NCBI GenBank assembly: GCA_050084985.1
Contig: JBITNC010000001.1
Coordinates: 32,922,001 to 32,986,000 of the forward strand
Direction: 5' to 3'
Source: Nageia nagi
Lineage: Eukaryota > Pinophyta
DNA: 64,000 bases
Both the position numbers and the translations under genes were made by a program. How positions within the stretch are numbered: the first letter of the stretch is position 1; each line of letters begins with the position of its first letter. The notes beneath the pieces are model-generated. The model saw nothing but the letters and a program-made list of their open reading frames with translations, did no database searches and was not told where the DNA came from. Shown here in pieces: positions 34,378 to 47,047 of the stretch.

Positions 34378-36299
34378 TGTATTCCTCTAGAATAACACTC
34401 AAAATTTGGGTATTCTATTATTCTTCATTCTTCATTATTTCATTTCTTACTACCTGGGAGCTATGTATATGAGTACTTGGGGGGAACACTATTCCTTTAA
34501 AGTCCTCATGATTGGTAAAAATTTTGTATTCCTTCATTATAAATTCCCCTCCTTATTTATTTTCCTTAGAGTGTTGAGAGTCATTTTTTTTATATAAATA
34601 AAGTTACCTAAGAGTTTTGTCATTCTTTAGTACCTAGGATTATGTAGATAAGGTTATCTAGGAGTTATGTCAATAATACTTGTGTCAATTTTGTATTCTT
34701 TTATTCTTTAATAGTTGGGAGTTGAGAGTCCCCAAAAATCATATCATCTTCTCTAATATACTCAAGAAGTCCTATATGTAAAAGTTTTCAAAGTCATATT
34801 TATTACCTTAGAGTCTCCAAGAATTATTGGCATAAATGTCCAAAACTTGTACATACTCAAAGTTCAACTTTTAAATAATACCAACGAGGCCTAGAGATTT
34901 TGAAGCATGACATCATAGTTTTTAATCAAAATTAGTAGGTCCCAAAACATGTAGTAGCGAGTGTAGATTTTTGAAGAATATCAATAGAGCTAAATGATTT
35001 CAAGAGGTGACATCACATTTTTTTAGAAATCAATGGGTCTCAAAGAAATAAAAAATTTTATAGAACCCAATGATCCTAAGAGATGACATCATAGTTTTTA
35101 GTGAGAATCAATGGATCCCAATCAAATTAGAATATCAATAAAACCCAAGGATTTTGAATGATGATGTTAGAAATTTTAATAAAAATAAGCATATTCTAGA
35201 AGAACATAGAGCCCACCAAGTAAGTGAAAGAGTAGTGCATGAGAAAGAACACCCGGGTCCACTTCATTTTAAGTGTTTGACCCCTAGGGCCCTATTAATA
35301 TGTTGACACCAACTTATTTTCACATAATAGTGGAAATTCTTCTCATTTTAAGAAAAATTAATGTCTATCAACCATGATTACTTTGATTACTAACATCCAT
35401 AGTGGAGATCATAAAGATTGCAAAGAAGCAGATAGAGGCTAATAAAGCATATAACTAGATCGTACCAATCAATGTGCTATCAAATAACTACTCAATTAGC
35501 TACAATGCTATCTTTAATCAATAATAATGTCATTTTCAATAAGATATAAGGTTGAATAAGGAGCAATCAATGACATGTCAAGAAGATTATAGCTTTATGG
35601 ACATGGCTAACTAGAAGTTGCAAATACCCAGATGGTTTAGATAGTTATGATGATTAGTATTTGTCCACTATATGATCTAGCATAGTTGTAACATTTATGT
35701 AAATAGTGTTATTTTAGTTGTTTCATTCAATACTATTAGTAATGTATATTAATGAGACCCAACCACCCAAAGTGGAGGGAAGTTGTATAAATATCTAGTT
35801 TTTAGAAATTAAAGAGGTCAAACATTTTAGCAAATTTGCCCTAATCTATAAAAGCAATTCACATATGATAATGCAAATAGATAATACTTTGCCCTCTTGC
35901 AAAAAAGTGGCTATTATTACTTTTGTGAATATTATGTGTGAAACATTTTCTTCAAATTATGGCTATGTATTATGATTATGGGACCCCAACTATGAGATAG
36001 TCTGCTATTCTTAATCTTGGCTATGGATTGTTGCCTATGCTACTATGCTTGGGTTGTGAATTTTCTATTTTAGTTATTTATTTGGTTATCTCTTTTCTAT
36101 AAATCTTCATCTTTTTATTCATTTCTTGTTACTTTTGATCTTAGATATAGATAGGAACTAACCTATAAACTAGAGATTGAGTAGAAAACCAACACGAGTG
36201 CATCCCCACCACCTTCTATTCTTTCAAGGAACCCATCATTGTGGAAAGTGGAGAACATAACTAGACCAAACCCTTGAGGTTACACTATATTGATTAATA
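34378..36299 (+). repeat. Gypsy-1 3' LTR
   Basis: Aligns with 12811-14708. It starts tgtattcctctagaat and ends ttgattaata. A 63-codon frame at 34406-34597 inside it is not a gene. Confidence 0.9.
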
Positions 36300-36304
36300 A
36301 TTAC
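36300..36304. repeat. Target-site duplication of Gypsy-1, right copy (attac)
   Basis: Follows the Gypsy-1 3' LTR and differs from the left copy attat by one C/T change. Confidence 0.75.
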
Positions 36305-36321
36305 TTGGATATAACTTGGAC

Positions 36322-36440
36322 TTATATTTACAAAAACTCTTAAACACTATATTTACAACTCTAGAACACTATATTTTTAATTCCTAAACACTATATTTAC
36401 AACTCTTAAAAATTATATTTTCAACTCCCTAACACTTCCT
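36322..36440. repeat. 22-bp tandem array in Gypsy-2 3' LTR, about five units
   Basis: acactatatttacaactc-type units recur with anchors at 36344, 36366 and 36388 and a diverged unit near 36410. The counterpart in the other LTR is 48566-48690. Confidence 0.8.
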
Positions 36441-36799
36441 TAGATTTTTTTCTTCCTATACATAATTCTTTAATAGATACATTTCTCACCCCATTTGATT
36501 GTTAATACAAATTAAGGTTATTCCCTAGGAATTATTACAACACCCAATCGATTTTGACTAAAAATTTACAAAGCTAAAATATCAAAGACAAGGACCCATA
36601 TATACAATAGTTAGATCTTAACAACACCTAGAATTCTTTAGTATTAAGGCTAATAAAACACTCAAATTTAATTTTAAAAGGAAGAGCGTTTGAATGGAAA
36701 TAATTTTCTAAAAATAATAAAATAATAAAAGAATGATAGTATGTTACCCCAACTTAGAGTGTAATTCTAAAAGAATACAATTTCTGGTGGCTCTTGAGG

Positions 36800-39700
36800 T
36801 CTCCACCTACTAGAGAATAGGACCCACTACTTACTTCTTCCAATATCATATTTAGATGTAGATTTACTAGGGTATCAGATGGTGGAACTAGCTTTGCTGA
36901 GGGGAATGGGTGCATATTTTTATTCAAATATTTAAGGTACTAATAGTCAACTTGTGATAGAATAAGGGATGCTTGAATCTTTACAGTATCTTCTTTGAAA
37001 CCTATTAGAACATTCTCTGGCCTCCAGTATGTAGGAACCTTGTGATTGCTTCTTAAGCAAGATCATTTATTTATTTTAAATCTGAAATTTGCTTCCTAGG
37101 AAAAGATTGTTCAAGAAATTAAATGGTATTGGGTACCTAACTAATAGCACTACCTTGTACATTCTATTCTTTCCATAATTTGGGAGCTTTCATATCAATC
37201 GAAGAATTAAAGAATTTGTTAATAAATTCTAGCTTTATTGGTAGCTGGTGTTTACCAATGTCCATATTGAACACTAAATCTTTGGAGTTCACCTATATCA
37301 TAGATCCTCCTCAAATATGATAATTTTGGCATGGGAGTAATGGTAGCTATGTCTTTCTTAGTCAAGACTCTCAACCAACTCTACATTTTCTCAATAACTA
37401 ATCTCAATATATTTAGGGCAAATCAATGGAGAGTGGTCTATGTATTGAACTATTTTATGGCTTGCAATGTCTATTCTTTTAATAAATATAAATGTGATAA
37501 GGTTACAATCCCATCTTTGACTTGCTCCACCAAAGATTTTTGGAAGCCTTTTATCAATAGCAATAGTTTTGAATTATCATCAGATAATATTTTGTTAGTT
37601 GCTATAATGGTTTGCAACTCAACCTCAACTTGCTTGACCTTTTGGCCATTTATAACTATAGCCTAAGCTTTAAGAAGTTATATAGTTTGATTTGCATGAT
37701 CTAACTTAGCCTTTGCTTCTATCAAGCTCTTGTCAAATTTTAACCTTTGCTTATCAAGCTTTACTCTTTAAGAGAGAAATTTTTATTATATTGATTAATT
37801 TTTGTATTCAATTTATCTATCTTAGTCTCCATTACCTAAAGACTTTTACTAACCACCATTGAAGTATTCATAAGGAACCTAGATTGATCAATTACTGAAG
37901 CACTTAGCATATTCACATCAATTATAGCCATGGAAGTAGTATCTAGTTTTCCTTCTTTGAAAGACATCTGTGCTATCCTCATATCTCTTATTTTTATTAC
38001 TTTACTCAAAATTGTTGACTATTGCTTAGGAAGCATAGAAGGTTTATTAACAAACATTGCCCAATCAATGGGTTCTACAATTTGTGTAGAAAAAATTGAT
38101 TTAATCTCCTTCTAAGAGGCTATAAGAATTAAAGAATGGGGAGAAGTATTTACACTAGAAGTGGTTGATGTGACCTATTGAATAGGTTCTAACTATTTTA
38201 GAGTGTAGCATGCTAAATGTCTATTTCCTCCATAACCTTATCTTCATCATAATCTTTATCCATTAGGTCCAAGTCTCTTTTTCTTTTGGATTCAACATCA
38301 TCATCATCACCATCATCACCTAGCCTACCTCTGAGTGTAGCTACTATAGATCCACCTACTCTAAGTACATTTTCCCTACCTTGTTGAATTTACATGTGTT
38401 CTTTTTTTGAGGCTTCTTTATTTTTTAGGACTTATTCCTTAAGCATTAGTATCTATACTTTGAGGCTCTTGCAATTTCTCTATATAAAATATTTCTACCT
38501 CTTTTGCCACAACCCCTAAAGTTTTTCTATAATTTTTGGAGGCATAGGTGTAGTTCTCTATGATTTGGGCTATGTGGTGTGGGGTTTCTTTAATAGTTTT
38601 TTCTCTTTCTCCAAGGTTTGTTGTTTTTGAGCAAGGGTTTGAACTATCCTTCTCTTTTTTGGAGAAGACTCCTAAGAAGTAGTTACAACATCTGAGGGAT
38701 TTTGTTCTCCCTTTTTTGTATGCTCTTGCAAGCTATATGGTTGTCCAACCTCTATTTATTTTACTTCTATAATTGATTTCCCTTAAAATTTAGGGGGAAG
38801 AGGCTGGTCAAATTCTAGCAAAAGATCTTTAGAATATTTTGACTCCTCAAATTTATCATATTTAAAATTCTCAAATAATTCATTTTCAATATTATGAATC
38901 TTTATTGTATGTTCAAATCTAAATTTTGTGAAATAATAAATTTTATTGAGGATCCAACACAAATTTGTTAGCTAGGTGAGGACATTTGGGTTGAGGTCAA
39001 AGTCTTACTACTTATTTTCCCAATTCTTGTATTTCTTTATCCCCTCAAGGGTTATCCAATCCTTTTTTAGGGGTGTAAATTTCCATTTAGGGTACATTTC
39101 TATTTCTTACTTAGTTTTATTTACAAAATATTCCACATGAGATCTATAGTCATGGGCAAAGGTTGAATGCTTCTTGCTTGACCTTATTACTTTTGTCATC
39201 TCCCTTGAAAAATCATACATCCATGTGGCTTCTACCATATCTAGTTTAAAATTTTATACAATAAATTCTTTTATAATATATTTAGAACCTACTTCTAAAA
39301 GAGTGAAATTTTTAGTAGAAGTTAATATATCTACAATAGATTTGAAACTACCCCAAACCCATACTTGGTCTCAATGGCACATATTTACCTTCCCATATCT
39401 ATGGAATATAGCTAAGAGGTTATATACTTAGGTAAGAAAAAGGATTTTAAAAATACCCATAGCTCATAATTATGGTGCAATATTTGAGAAAGTACTAATC
39501 ATTGATTTTGTTTTCTCCTTGTAGCTCTTGCATAGCTCTCTTGCATAGTCTCCTAAGGAGTCTTCCTATCAACATCTACACTATTGTTGCATATAATTTT
39601 TCCATGAACTCATAATACAATCCATACAACTTGCTCAAGATTGGCACCCTCAAATCAATTGGTACTGGTCCAATGCTTGGATTCGCTAGCTCAATTGGCA

Positions 39701-40543
39701 ACCCTACCTCCATAAGTTTGTTAAGATTTTGATGGGCCAAGAGCCACCAAAGATACAAAGAGTGTCTAAAATATGATTTTTCAATTTTGAAAAGACATCT
39801 CTTTATCTCATTTGAAATAAAAGTTAGAAAGTCATAGCAAACATGTCTTTGTGATAATATAAGCTATATGCACCATGGCTTTATCTACTTCTATTTGGGT
39901 TTTCTTCTTGAGGATAACTATCAGTGTTTGTAACAACTCTCTATCCCTTTTGTTTTCAAATAGAGCAATATCATAGCTTGGCCAAATCTATGTGGTTTTA
40001 TTTCCCTGATATCTCTCATGAATCCAATTTATTATTTAATCTTCATTATTATAGAAATCATTCTTCTCTCTTTTTAAATCAATCTACTTCTTCACATGGA
40101 AAGTCTAGTCGGCTAAAATAGTAAATGCTTGAAGAATAAAATTAGAGTAGTCTAGTATTACTTCAAATTTTGGCTCTAAACCTTCTCCCTACTCTTGGTC
40201 CTTGAACATTCCTATTTGATAACCCTATTCATTATGCCATCTACCACTGAATACAATAGCGTAGGGCAAGTGAATGATTTATAGGGCACATAATAAGCTA
40301 GGCCCTGGTCAATCATGATATCTCTTCTGATTGTGCTAATGATTTTCTTTTTCTAGCAACTTTAGGACTTATATGTTGCAAAAGAACATGATTGGGGTTG
40401 TACCTCCATGTATAAATGTGATTTATGACCCTCATCTTAGTCTAGTTCATTTCTAAAGCATTCTCAAGGTATTCCTCTTACATGGCTCAGGTTAGCATTA
40501 ACTTGCTCTATTTTAACTAAGCTAATGATTTGGAAGTCACCAT
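36800..40543 (-). pseudogene. Gypsy-2 long 3' ORF, unknown function
   Basis: Homologue of the Gypsy-1 3' ORF on the minus strand, starting at ATG 40543. Shared segments include the LMEVGLPIELANPSIG and KLYGLYYEFMEKLYA stretch (39758-39576), matching LIEVGLPIEPTSSSAM and YEFMDKFY in Gypsy-1. The acidic/proline-rich middle (38.2-38.8 kb) and the coiled-coil end (37.5-38.0 kb) are also shared. Frames on the opposite strand here (for example 37331-37666, 39174-39431) are shadows. Many stops. Conservation in both copies shows that it belongs to the element. Confidence 0.65.
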
Positions 40544-41119
40544 GGTGTTCGCACTCTTTTTAGAACCTTTGGTTTGCATTTGAGAATTATAATCCATAGT
40601 ATATAAGGTCATAAATTTCTATATGTCCTTTCTCAACTTTGCTCTACAAACTATAAGCTCTAGTCACTCTAGAAACTAGTATGTTTGAAAATGGCTAAGT
40701 GTTGAGTTGGAGGGTATGCAACATGTTTTATTTATCCAAGGTTTGTAGGACTTCTATTAATGGCAATTAATGTTTAGGGTATCAAGATCTATGCATCATA
40801 CAAATTAGGCTACCATAAGTTGGATGAGTAAGTAAGGAGCATGCCAAATTTAAATTATGGTACCTATATGATAGTTTGAGAAATCCAAAGAAATTTTCCT
40901 TTAAATATTTCCATGTTTAGTTGGAAACTTAGCAATGCATATACATTAACTCTAGATCATGCTAAATTAATGTTGAGCATTAATGGCTACCTACTTTCTT
41001 GGAAGCTATATCTAAAAGATGTATAAGCCTTAAAAACACACCTTTTTTTGAAATTATATATATTATATAGTTTTTGATGGGTGCTACAAGATCACCCTAT
41101 CACCCAGTAATGCTTCAAA

Positions 41120-42300
41120 TAGATTCCATTAATAGGAATAGGTAATTACCAAGACCCAATGATGTCTTGTAACATAAATGCATTACTTTGCATGGCTTGA
41201 GTAATGATATAAGGCCCTATCCATAAAGAGTCAATTTTTTGATGTCTCCCAAGATTTGATCTCTCTTCATCCCACTTAAGGATAATATCACCTGGTTCAA
41301 ATTTCACCTAGGAAGACTTTTTCTTATCAAACCATTTCTTAATGATGTGCTAGTGATGTTGATGTAACTCATATGCTTTTTTTTTATCTTCCTCCAATTT
41401 TAGGAGCTAATTATACGTTGATTGTAGTGGTTTGAAGTTATGATCCTCCATGTCTTGTAGGATTTTTAATGTTGGTAGCTCAATGTGTATTGGCAACATA
41501 GGTCTTTTACCATATACCAGTGCATATGGGGATGTTTTGATTATTGATTTAATATGGATTCTATCTATCCATAATGCAAAGTCTAGTTATGTATGCCATT
41601 ATCTTGTATTCCCTTCAATTATTTTTTTGATGATCCAAGTTAGGTTCTTATTAGTTGATTTAGCTAACCCATTACCTTGTGCATAATAATTTTAAGAGAA
41701 TAACCAATATATTCCTTATTCAACAATAAAGTTTAACAAATCACCTCTAATAAATACCAAGCCATTATCTAAGATAATAGTCTATAGGATTCCAAAGTGA
41801 GTGATTATTCTTTTGATCATTTCTATCATCATTTTTTGATCTGCATTCTTACATAGCATTGCTTTTTGACCATCTAGTAAAATAGTCTATTATAATCAGG
41901 ATGAACTTATGGCCTATTAGGGAATTTTCATTTATAACACCAATAATTTCCATACCCCATTATTGAAAGGGTTCCTTAACTATCATAGGTTTAAAAGGCA
42001 AAGTAGCTTGCCTTCTTTTTCCACAAATCTATTGCATTTGTCATATTTCCAAGCAATCTTGAATGAATATTGAAATATGGTGGGACAATAATACTTGATT
42101 TATAAAATTTTTGCTATTGTAGTTGGTCCATTATAATGCTTACTAGAGAATCCATAATGAAATTCATGCAATATTATTTGGGATTCATCATGAGTCATAT
42201 ATCTTAATAGGCTTTGATCAAAGTTGTTTCTATATAGATGGTCATCTATCATCACAAACTTCAAGGCATGCAATTTGAATCTCCTTCTCTAAAATCTGTT
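41120..42300 (-). pseudogene. Gypsy-2 integrase
   Basis: Minus-strand integrase, heavily broken. The C-terminal GPY module is visible at about 41180-41270 (RHQKIDSLWIGPYIITQAMQ). The catalytic core lies at about 41550-42000, opposite the Gypsy-1 equivalents. The zinc domain HEFHYGFSSKHYNGPTI-like segment lies at about 42120-42180. No long open frame remains. Confidence 0.75.
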
Positions 42301-42309
42301 TAGAGATTT

Positions 42310-42960
42310 AAGGCATTCACTAGTTTGAAAGTAAAAACTAACTTGTTTAATCCAATAACTTTCTTCATTTAGTTACTTATCATCCTCCATAATAGAAATC
42401 ATATGTGAAGCTTTAGCTATATTATCACATTGAGGGCTACCTTTGATCAACTTGGTTGGTTTAATTTTTATATCATATTTTATTATTTTATTAATTCAAC
42501 TAGTATTTCTTTCACCAAATCTTCTTGTATAACATAATTTCTTACATCTAAATGGATAGTAAATACAAGGATTCTATTGTGAAGTACATAATGTTCGAAT
42601 TTTTTAAGTCCCTTCATTATGGAAAACACTTGCTTTTTGATAAATGAGTTTTTTTTATAGTGTTGATGCAATGTTTAGCTATGAAAGGCAATCAAATATT
42701 CTTTGTTATCATCTTTCTGTGCTAGAATTATAGCAATTTTTTGTTTCTACTCCATATGCATACATGATGAAATCTTTTGATATATTAGGATTTTTAAGCA
42801 TAGGCACTTTTGTTATAGCCTTTTTAATTTCTTTAAAGGCTAGTTTTGCTTCACTTAACCAAGAGAATATAGCATCTTTTTTTAGCATTGAAGTGATTAG
42901 AGATATAATTTTTGAAAAATTATTAATGAATTTTCTAACAAAATTTATCTAATCAAGGAA
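42310..42960 (-). pseudogene. Gypsy-2 native RNase H, degenerate
   Basis: Open piece 42671-42483 reads FIKKQVFSIMKGLKKFEHYV, LHNRILVFTIHLDVRNYVIQ and EDLVKEILVELIK. It corresponds to the Gypsy-1 native RNase H. As there, catalytic acidic residues are not evident. Confidence 0.7.
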
Positions 42961-42999
42961 TGATTACAAGGCTTTTTTATTGCAAGGGAGTGGCAATGC

Positions 43000-43870
43000 T
43001 TCAATAGCTTTCAATCTATCTAGATCAATCACTAATCCTTCCTATGAGACAATGTGGCTAAGTATTTTTTCTTGGTTAACCATAAAAATAGATTTTTTTG
43101 GATTAATTTAAATACCAAATTTCATACATTTTTGAAAAACTTGTCTCACATGTTCTAGATGATCCTTTCTTCTTTTAGAGAATACAATAATATCATCTAG
43201 ATAGGCTAAGATAATCTTATTTATTAGCTCATCAAATTCATAATCCATGGCTCTTTAAAAAGTAACTCCTACATTGGAAAGACTAAAATACATTCTTTAA
43301 AAGGTAAATGTCCCCCATTTGGTTGTAAATGCAATTTTGTATTGATCTTCATCTTTCACCCAAATCTAGTTAAATTCTAAGTAGCCATCAATCATTGAAA
43401 AACAACAAGCTCTGACTACTATATGTAGGATTTGTTCCATAGGTGGGAGAAGATAATTATTTTTTAGAGACACTTGATTCAAATTTTTGAAATCAACATA
43501 GAGTCTAATTTCTCTAGTTTTGTCTCTAATAGGAACCAAATTTGCAAACCAAAAAGAATGTTTGATAGGATAAATAAGTTTTAAATCAAGCAACTTAATC
43601 AATTCTTATTTCATAGCTACTTTTATTTTTGGGTTAAATAGCCTTTGTTTTTGCCTATATGGTTTTGCATCTGGTCTATGCTCAATTGTGTGTTGGATAA
43701 TACTTTTATCATATGTCTTAAGATCATCATAAGTCCAGGCAATTGCTTTTAAAAACTCATAATAGATTTGAGGCATAAGAGCTTTTTTCATTAGAACATT
43801 TTGAGCCTACCTTTATATGTTTTATAGGTTCTATTTTGAGCTCAACATAACTCTCCTTCTGGATGGCGAA
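43000..43870 (-). pseudogene. Gypsy-2 reverse transcriptase
   Basis: Segment 43602-43366 has KLIYPIKHSFWFANLVPIRD, LYVDFKNLNQVSLKNNY and FSMIDGYLEFN. The YLDD-equivalent lies near 43195 (the minus strand around tcatctagataggc reads AYLDDI). The thumb lies at 43010-43140. Upstream, 43791-43606 carries YDDLKTYDKSIIQHTIEHRP and KPYRQKQRLFNPKIK, the linker before the RT. Stops are scattered between. Confidence 0.88.
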
Positions 43871-44129
43871 GGCTTTAGCTTCCTAGACATCTTCTAAATC
43901 AAATAGTCTCTCAAAAGAGAGTAATCCTTTTAGTAGAATATTATTTCTGAGTTGGATAATATCTAATTATTATAAATAGTTAGGTAATTTTTAAATACCA
44001 AAAGTGTGAGCTACTATTTCATCCAAGAGAATTTTCATAATATGCTCATTAGAATCAAATACTTGCTAAATGTTTGTAACACTAGGTACTAAAGGTCTAC
44101 ATTAAACTTTGACTCAAGAGCTCCTCTTT

Positions 44130-44590
44130 TATAATGAGTAGGATTATAACATGCCCCTTTTCCAATAAATGGATCAGATATTTGGTTGTACCTTCTAAGA
44201 ATATATATAAAATTAATAGCTAAGAAAGAATTCAATAAATCTCAAACTCTATTCTTGTAGGTTTTCAAATAGTGATGTTTTGCATTAATTTTATTTCTAA
44301 CTTACTTTATGACCAATTCTAAAGCACCATGGATAATTAGGCACCTGATGCCTATACTCATTACTTTAGATAACCATAAATAAAAGAGATTCATATTTAG
44401 TAGCATTATTTGTACAAATCCATATGAATTTGAAGAAGAATATTTTCATATATCCTTTCAAATATTTGAATACAACTCCAACTCCACATCCATGCCTACA
44501 TCTGGATCCATCAAAGTACATTATCCATATCTCATGTTCTTTATCAATTGTAACCAAGCTTGGCTAGATGTTTTTATATAAATAATAATT
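44130..44590 (-). pseudogene. Gypsy-2 archaeal-type RNase H (aRNH)
   Basis: Open piece 44557-44366 reads HEIWIMYFDGSRCRHGCGVG, FKFIWICTNNATKYESLL. Compared with Gypsy-1, the active-site Glu in TEYKAL has become Lys (TKYESL). The C-terminal end, CYNPTHYKRGALESKF, is at about 44105-44150. It lies between the protease and the RT, the same unusual place as in Gypsy-1, but here uninterrupted. Confidence 0.85.
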
Positions 44591-44749
44591 ACCCATGATA
44601 GCATTAGTGATCTAATAATTTAAATTATTTATTGAAATAACTTTAGTTGTTAGGAGTGATTCCCTAAGTGAATCCCTTTCAAATACTTCCATAAGTTGAG
44701 GGCCGTTCAAATAGTTTTGTTCTATGATCTTCTTCAAGTGAACACTTTT

Positions 44750-45319
44750 GGTGCCCTAATTTAGAATTTTTAATTGTTTATCTTGGAAAGGAAGTAAAAT
44801 ATGAATATAGTTTAAAGCTAAGTACCCTTCTAATTTAGTAGAGAATTCTCTAGATAAACATATTCCAAATAAAGGTGGAAGATAAACCATAATGATATCT
44901 TGAATAACATAAATATTAGTGAATGCATTTAAAGTTATTGGGACCCTTTTAACACTACCAATGACATATATAGAGGAAGAATCCAATTGTATTACACTAT
45001 CAATACACTTTGTAATATATAGCTACATTTCATTTGCAATAGCTTTAGGAATCACCATTATTGTAGCTCTGATATCTATCATACAGTTATTTACTACCCA
45101 ACCTTCTAATCTCAGGGATAGATAGAGTGGTGGAGATCTTCTTATATCTATGGAAGCTAGAGGGATGCCATAAAATATTGCAAAGATAACATTTCTCTTA
45201 TTTACTCTCTTCTTACTATTTCTCAATTTCAAGGCCTCTTGCAAAAGATCTAATTGACCTAGTATCTTTAATGCATCAAACATAATCATCTTAGAAGGAG
45301 TTTTCTTTAGTTCTTCCAT
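44750..45319 (-). pseudogene. Gypsy-2 aspartic protease region
   Basis: Two open pieces, 45319-45023 and 44986-44756. The first has MEELKKTPSKMIMFDALKIL and a protease core MIDIRATIMVIPKAI, with Asp present and the following DTGA-type residues changed. The second has VIGSVKRVPITLNAFTNIYV, YLPPLFGICLSREFSTKLEG and YLALNYIHILLPF, a segment typical of Tat-clade protease C termini. Confidence 0.82.
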
Positions 45320-45549
45320 AATATTAAATGGAGCATATGGGACAAACTTAATTCTACTTATATGATGTGTTTTTAATTGTTGAGTGGCCTTTTATTTATG
45401 ATAATATATAATAAAAGGATACCTCAAAGTATTAAGTTTCTCCTTCTTTGGGACTTCTTTTCTAATTGCAATAGAATTTGTTTTAGCAGGAACATTAGTA
45501 CCTAGATTTTAAAAAATATTTTCAAAATATGCTAGGAAATGATCTTGTT

Positions 45550-46960
45550 GATTCTAATATTGGGCTAAAGGAGCCTTAGCTTTCTTATGTTCAAGTAAGA
45601 CTAGACTAGATGGTTGATTTTACTAAGTAACTAGGGGTTTATATGGAGCCTTTGAAGAAGAAGCTCTAGTTTGAACAAAGTTTGCTTATTCTCTAGCATA
45701 TCCCAAAAGCCAAAAATTTATCATGGTGAGATCAACAATAAGATTTGATATAGGTTCCACCATTGGGTTTAAATGTAATCCTAAAGATTGATGTTGATAA
45801 ATCACACATGAATCTAGAAAATGAGAAGTTGAACATGGGGAACACCATTTTGTAATTCCCAAAGTAATATTTTCTATAAAACTCATTAGAACAATATTTT
45901 CAATTATTTTTAGGGCTTTTGATTATTTGGTTGGGTCATTTTGAGCTAGAATTTGGGTTGATATTGATTGTCATATCTTCTATAATTAAAACCTTGATTT
46001 TACCTTTCTTATAGAGTGAGCTTATTGGTAAGGTTTCTAATAGTTATCTCCAATTACCTTATCCTTTCCTCTTCTTGAGATTTGGGATCAGTATTAGCAC
46101 TAGTGGATGCAAGAGTAGGTAATGCTAGTATTTAATTTTAAATAATAGGCTTAGGAGGAGGTGGTAAGGCTAAAAATTTAGGATGAGAAAATTAAGGGAC
46201 TTGTTTAGGAGGTAAATCAAGAAATAATAGCATAATAGCTCTAGGTTGCATCTTTTTAGAGGATACCAAGGTATGCTTAGAATTTTTTGCTATTTGATAA
46301 ACATCTAGGAAGGTATATCCTAACATAATAATAAACATATTAAGGTTTGGAAGAGGATGTATTTTCATACATACTATAAGGCTAAGGAATGTACTCTCAT
46401 CACCATTCATAGTAAATCTTTTAATTAAAGCTTGACATAACTTTTTCCATGAATTTATAGATTAAGGTGTGAGAGTTCTAAACCATTCAACTACTTTTCC
46501 TTCACAAGAGTATGATAATAACTTAGTCATCATAATTAATTTTCATATAGTATTTTACTAGACCCATCATACTTAGGCAAAACTTTGAATGCTACTCAAG
46601 GTATAGCAAGGGAGTTAGCAACAATGACCAAATAATGACCATTATTCCAAGCAAAAAAATCTATTGGCTAAGCCATACTTGGAGTATTGGTAGCAGATGA
46701 GGGATTTTCTAGGGTTGAATTGAATACAACTAATAGTGGGATTGCCTTTAAGGGAACTATAGTGGATACAACCCATGAAATTTTTTGTCTAGTCCTCCTA
46801 TGAGGAACTAACAACTCTTAAAATCTAGGCTATCTAAGAGAATTTTTGGCACTACTTCTAGTAAGTCTACATTTTGGAGGTGCCAAGGTTTAAAATATTG
46901 ATTGGTTAATAGCATTCACCAATAATGTTCAAAGAACCTTATAATATATGAAGAATCAAA
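45550..46960 (-). pseudogene. Gypsy-2 gag
   Basis: Colinear with Gypsy-1 gag. An N-terminal basic segment (CRLTRSSAKNSLR) lies near 46860. Piece 46410-46192 reads MNGDESTFLSLIVCMKIHPL, then LDVYQIAKNSKHTLVSSKKM, matching the Gypsy-1 gag C half. Piece 45886-45686 has ITKWCSPCSTSHFLDSCVIY, a zinc knuckle of the unusual spacing C-x2-C-x3-H-x4-C with all four ligands present. Stops separate the pieces. Confidence 0.82.
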
Positions 46961-47028
46961 CTAATAGCCCACTAGACATGGCTATATGGCCTATTTATGC
47001 CCCTAAAATATGGAATTTTAGTTCACAT

Positions 47029-47047
47029 CCCACTAGGCATGCCAAGA
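47029..47047 (-). promoter_or_regulatory. Primer-binding-site-like segment of Gypsy-2
   Basis: The minus strand reads tcttggcatgcctagtggg about 15 bp inside the 5' LTR, similar to the Gypsy-1 segment at 14724. The common form is close to TTTGGCACGCxxxGTGGG. Confidence 0.5.

Larger units (their letters stand above)
12811..36299 (+). mobile_element. Gypsy-1: Tat-like Ty3/gypsy element, interrupted by Copia-1
   Basis: A plus-strand Ty3/gypsy element with LTRs at 12811-14708 and 34378-36299, inserted into the 3' LTR of Gypsy-2. Without Copia-1 it is about 14.35 kb. Domain order is gag (about 15.0-16.5 kb), protease (16.6-17.3), archaeal-type RNase H (17.4-17.7 and 26.84-27.0), RT (27.4-28.1), degenerate RNase H (28.2-28.7), integrase (28.8-29.9) and a long 3' ORF (30.5-34.3). 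The LTRs differ by roughly one base in ten over the first 200 bp. Every gene has stops, mostly TAG where relatives have Gln. The catalytic glutamate of integrase reads as lysine. Confidence 0.92.
36300..36779 (-). repeat. Gypsy-2 3' LTR, second part
   Basis: Continues the LTR interrupted at 12810 and matches 48550-49024. Its outer end aagaataca is the complement of the TGTATTC LTR start. It includes a 22-bp tandem array at 36322-36440. Confidence 0.88.

Noticed and set aside
37331-37666. 111-codon plus-strand frame
   Set aside because: Antisense of the Gypsy-2 3' ORF, whose homologue in Gypsy-1 fixes the coding strand.
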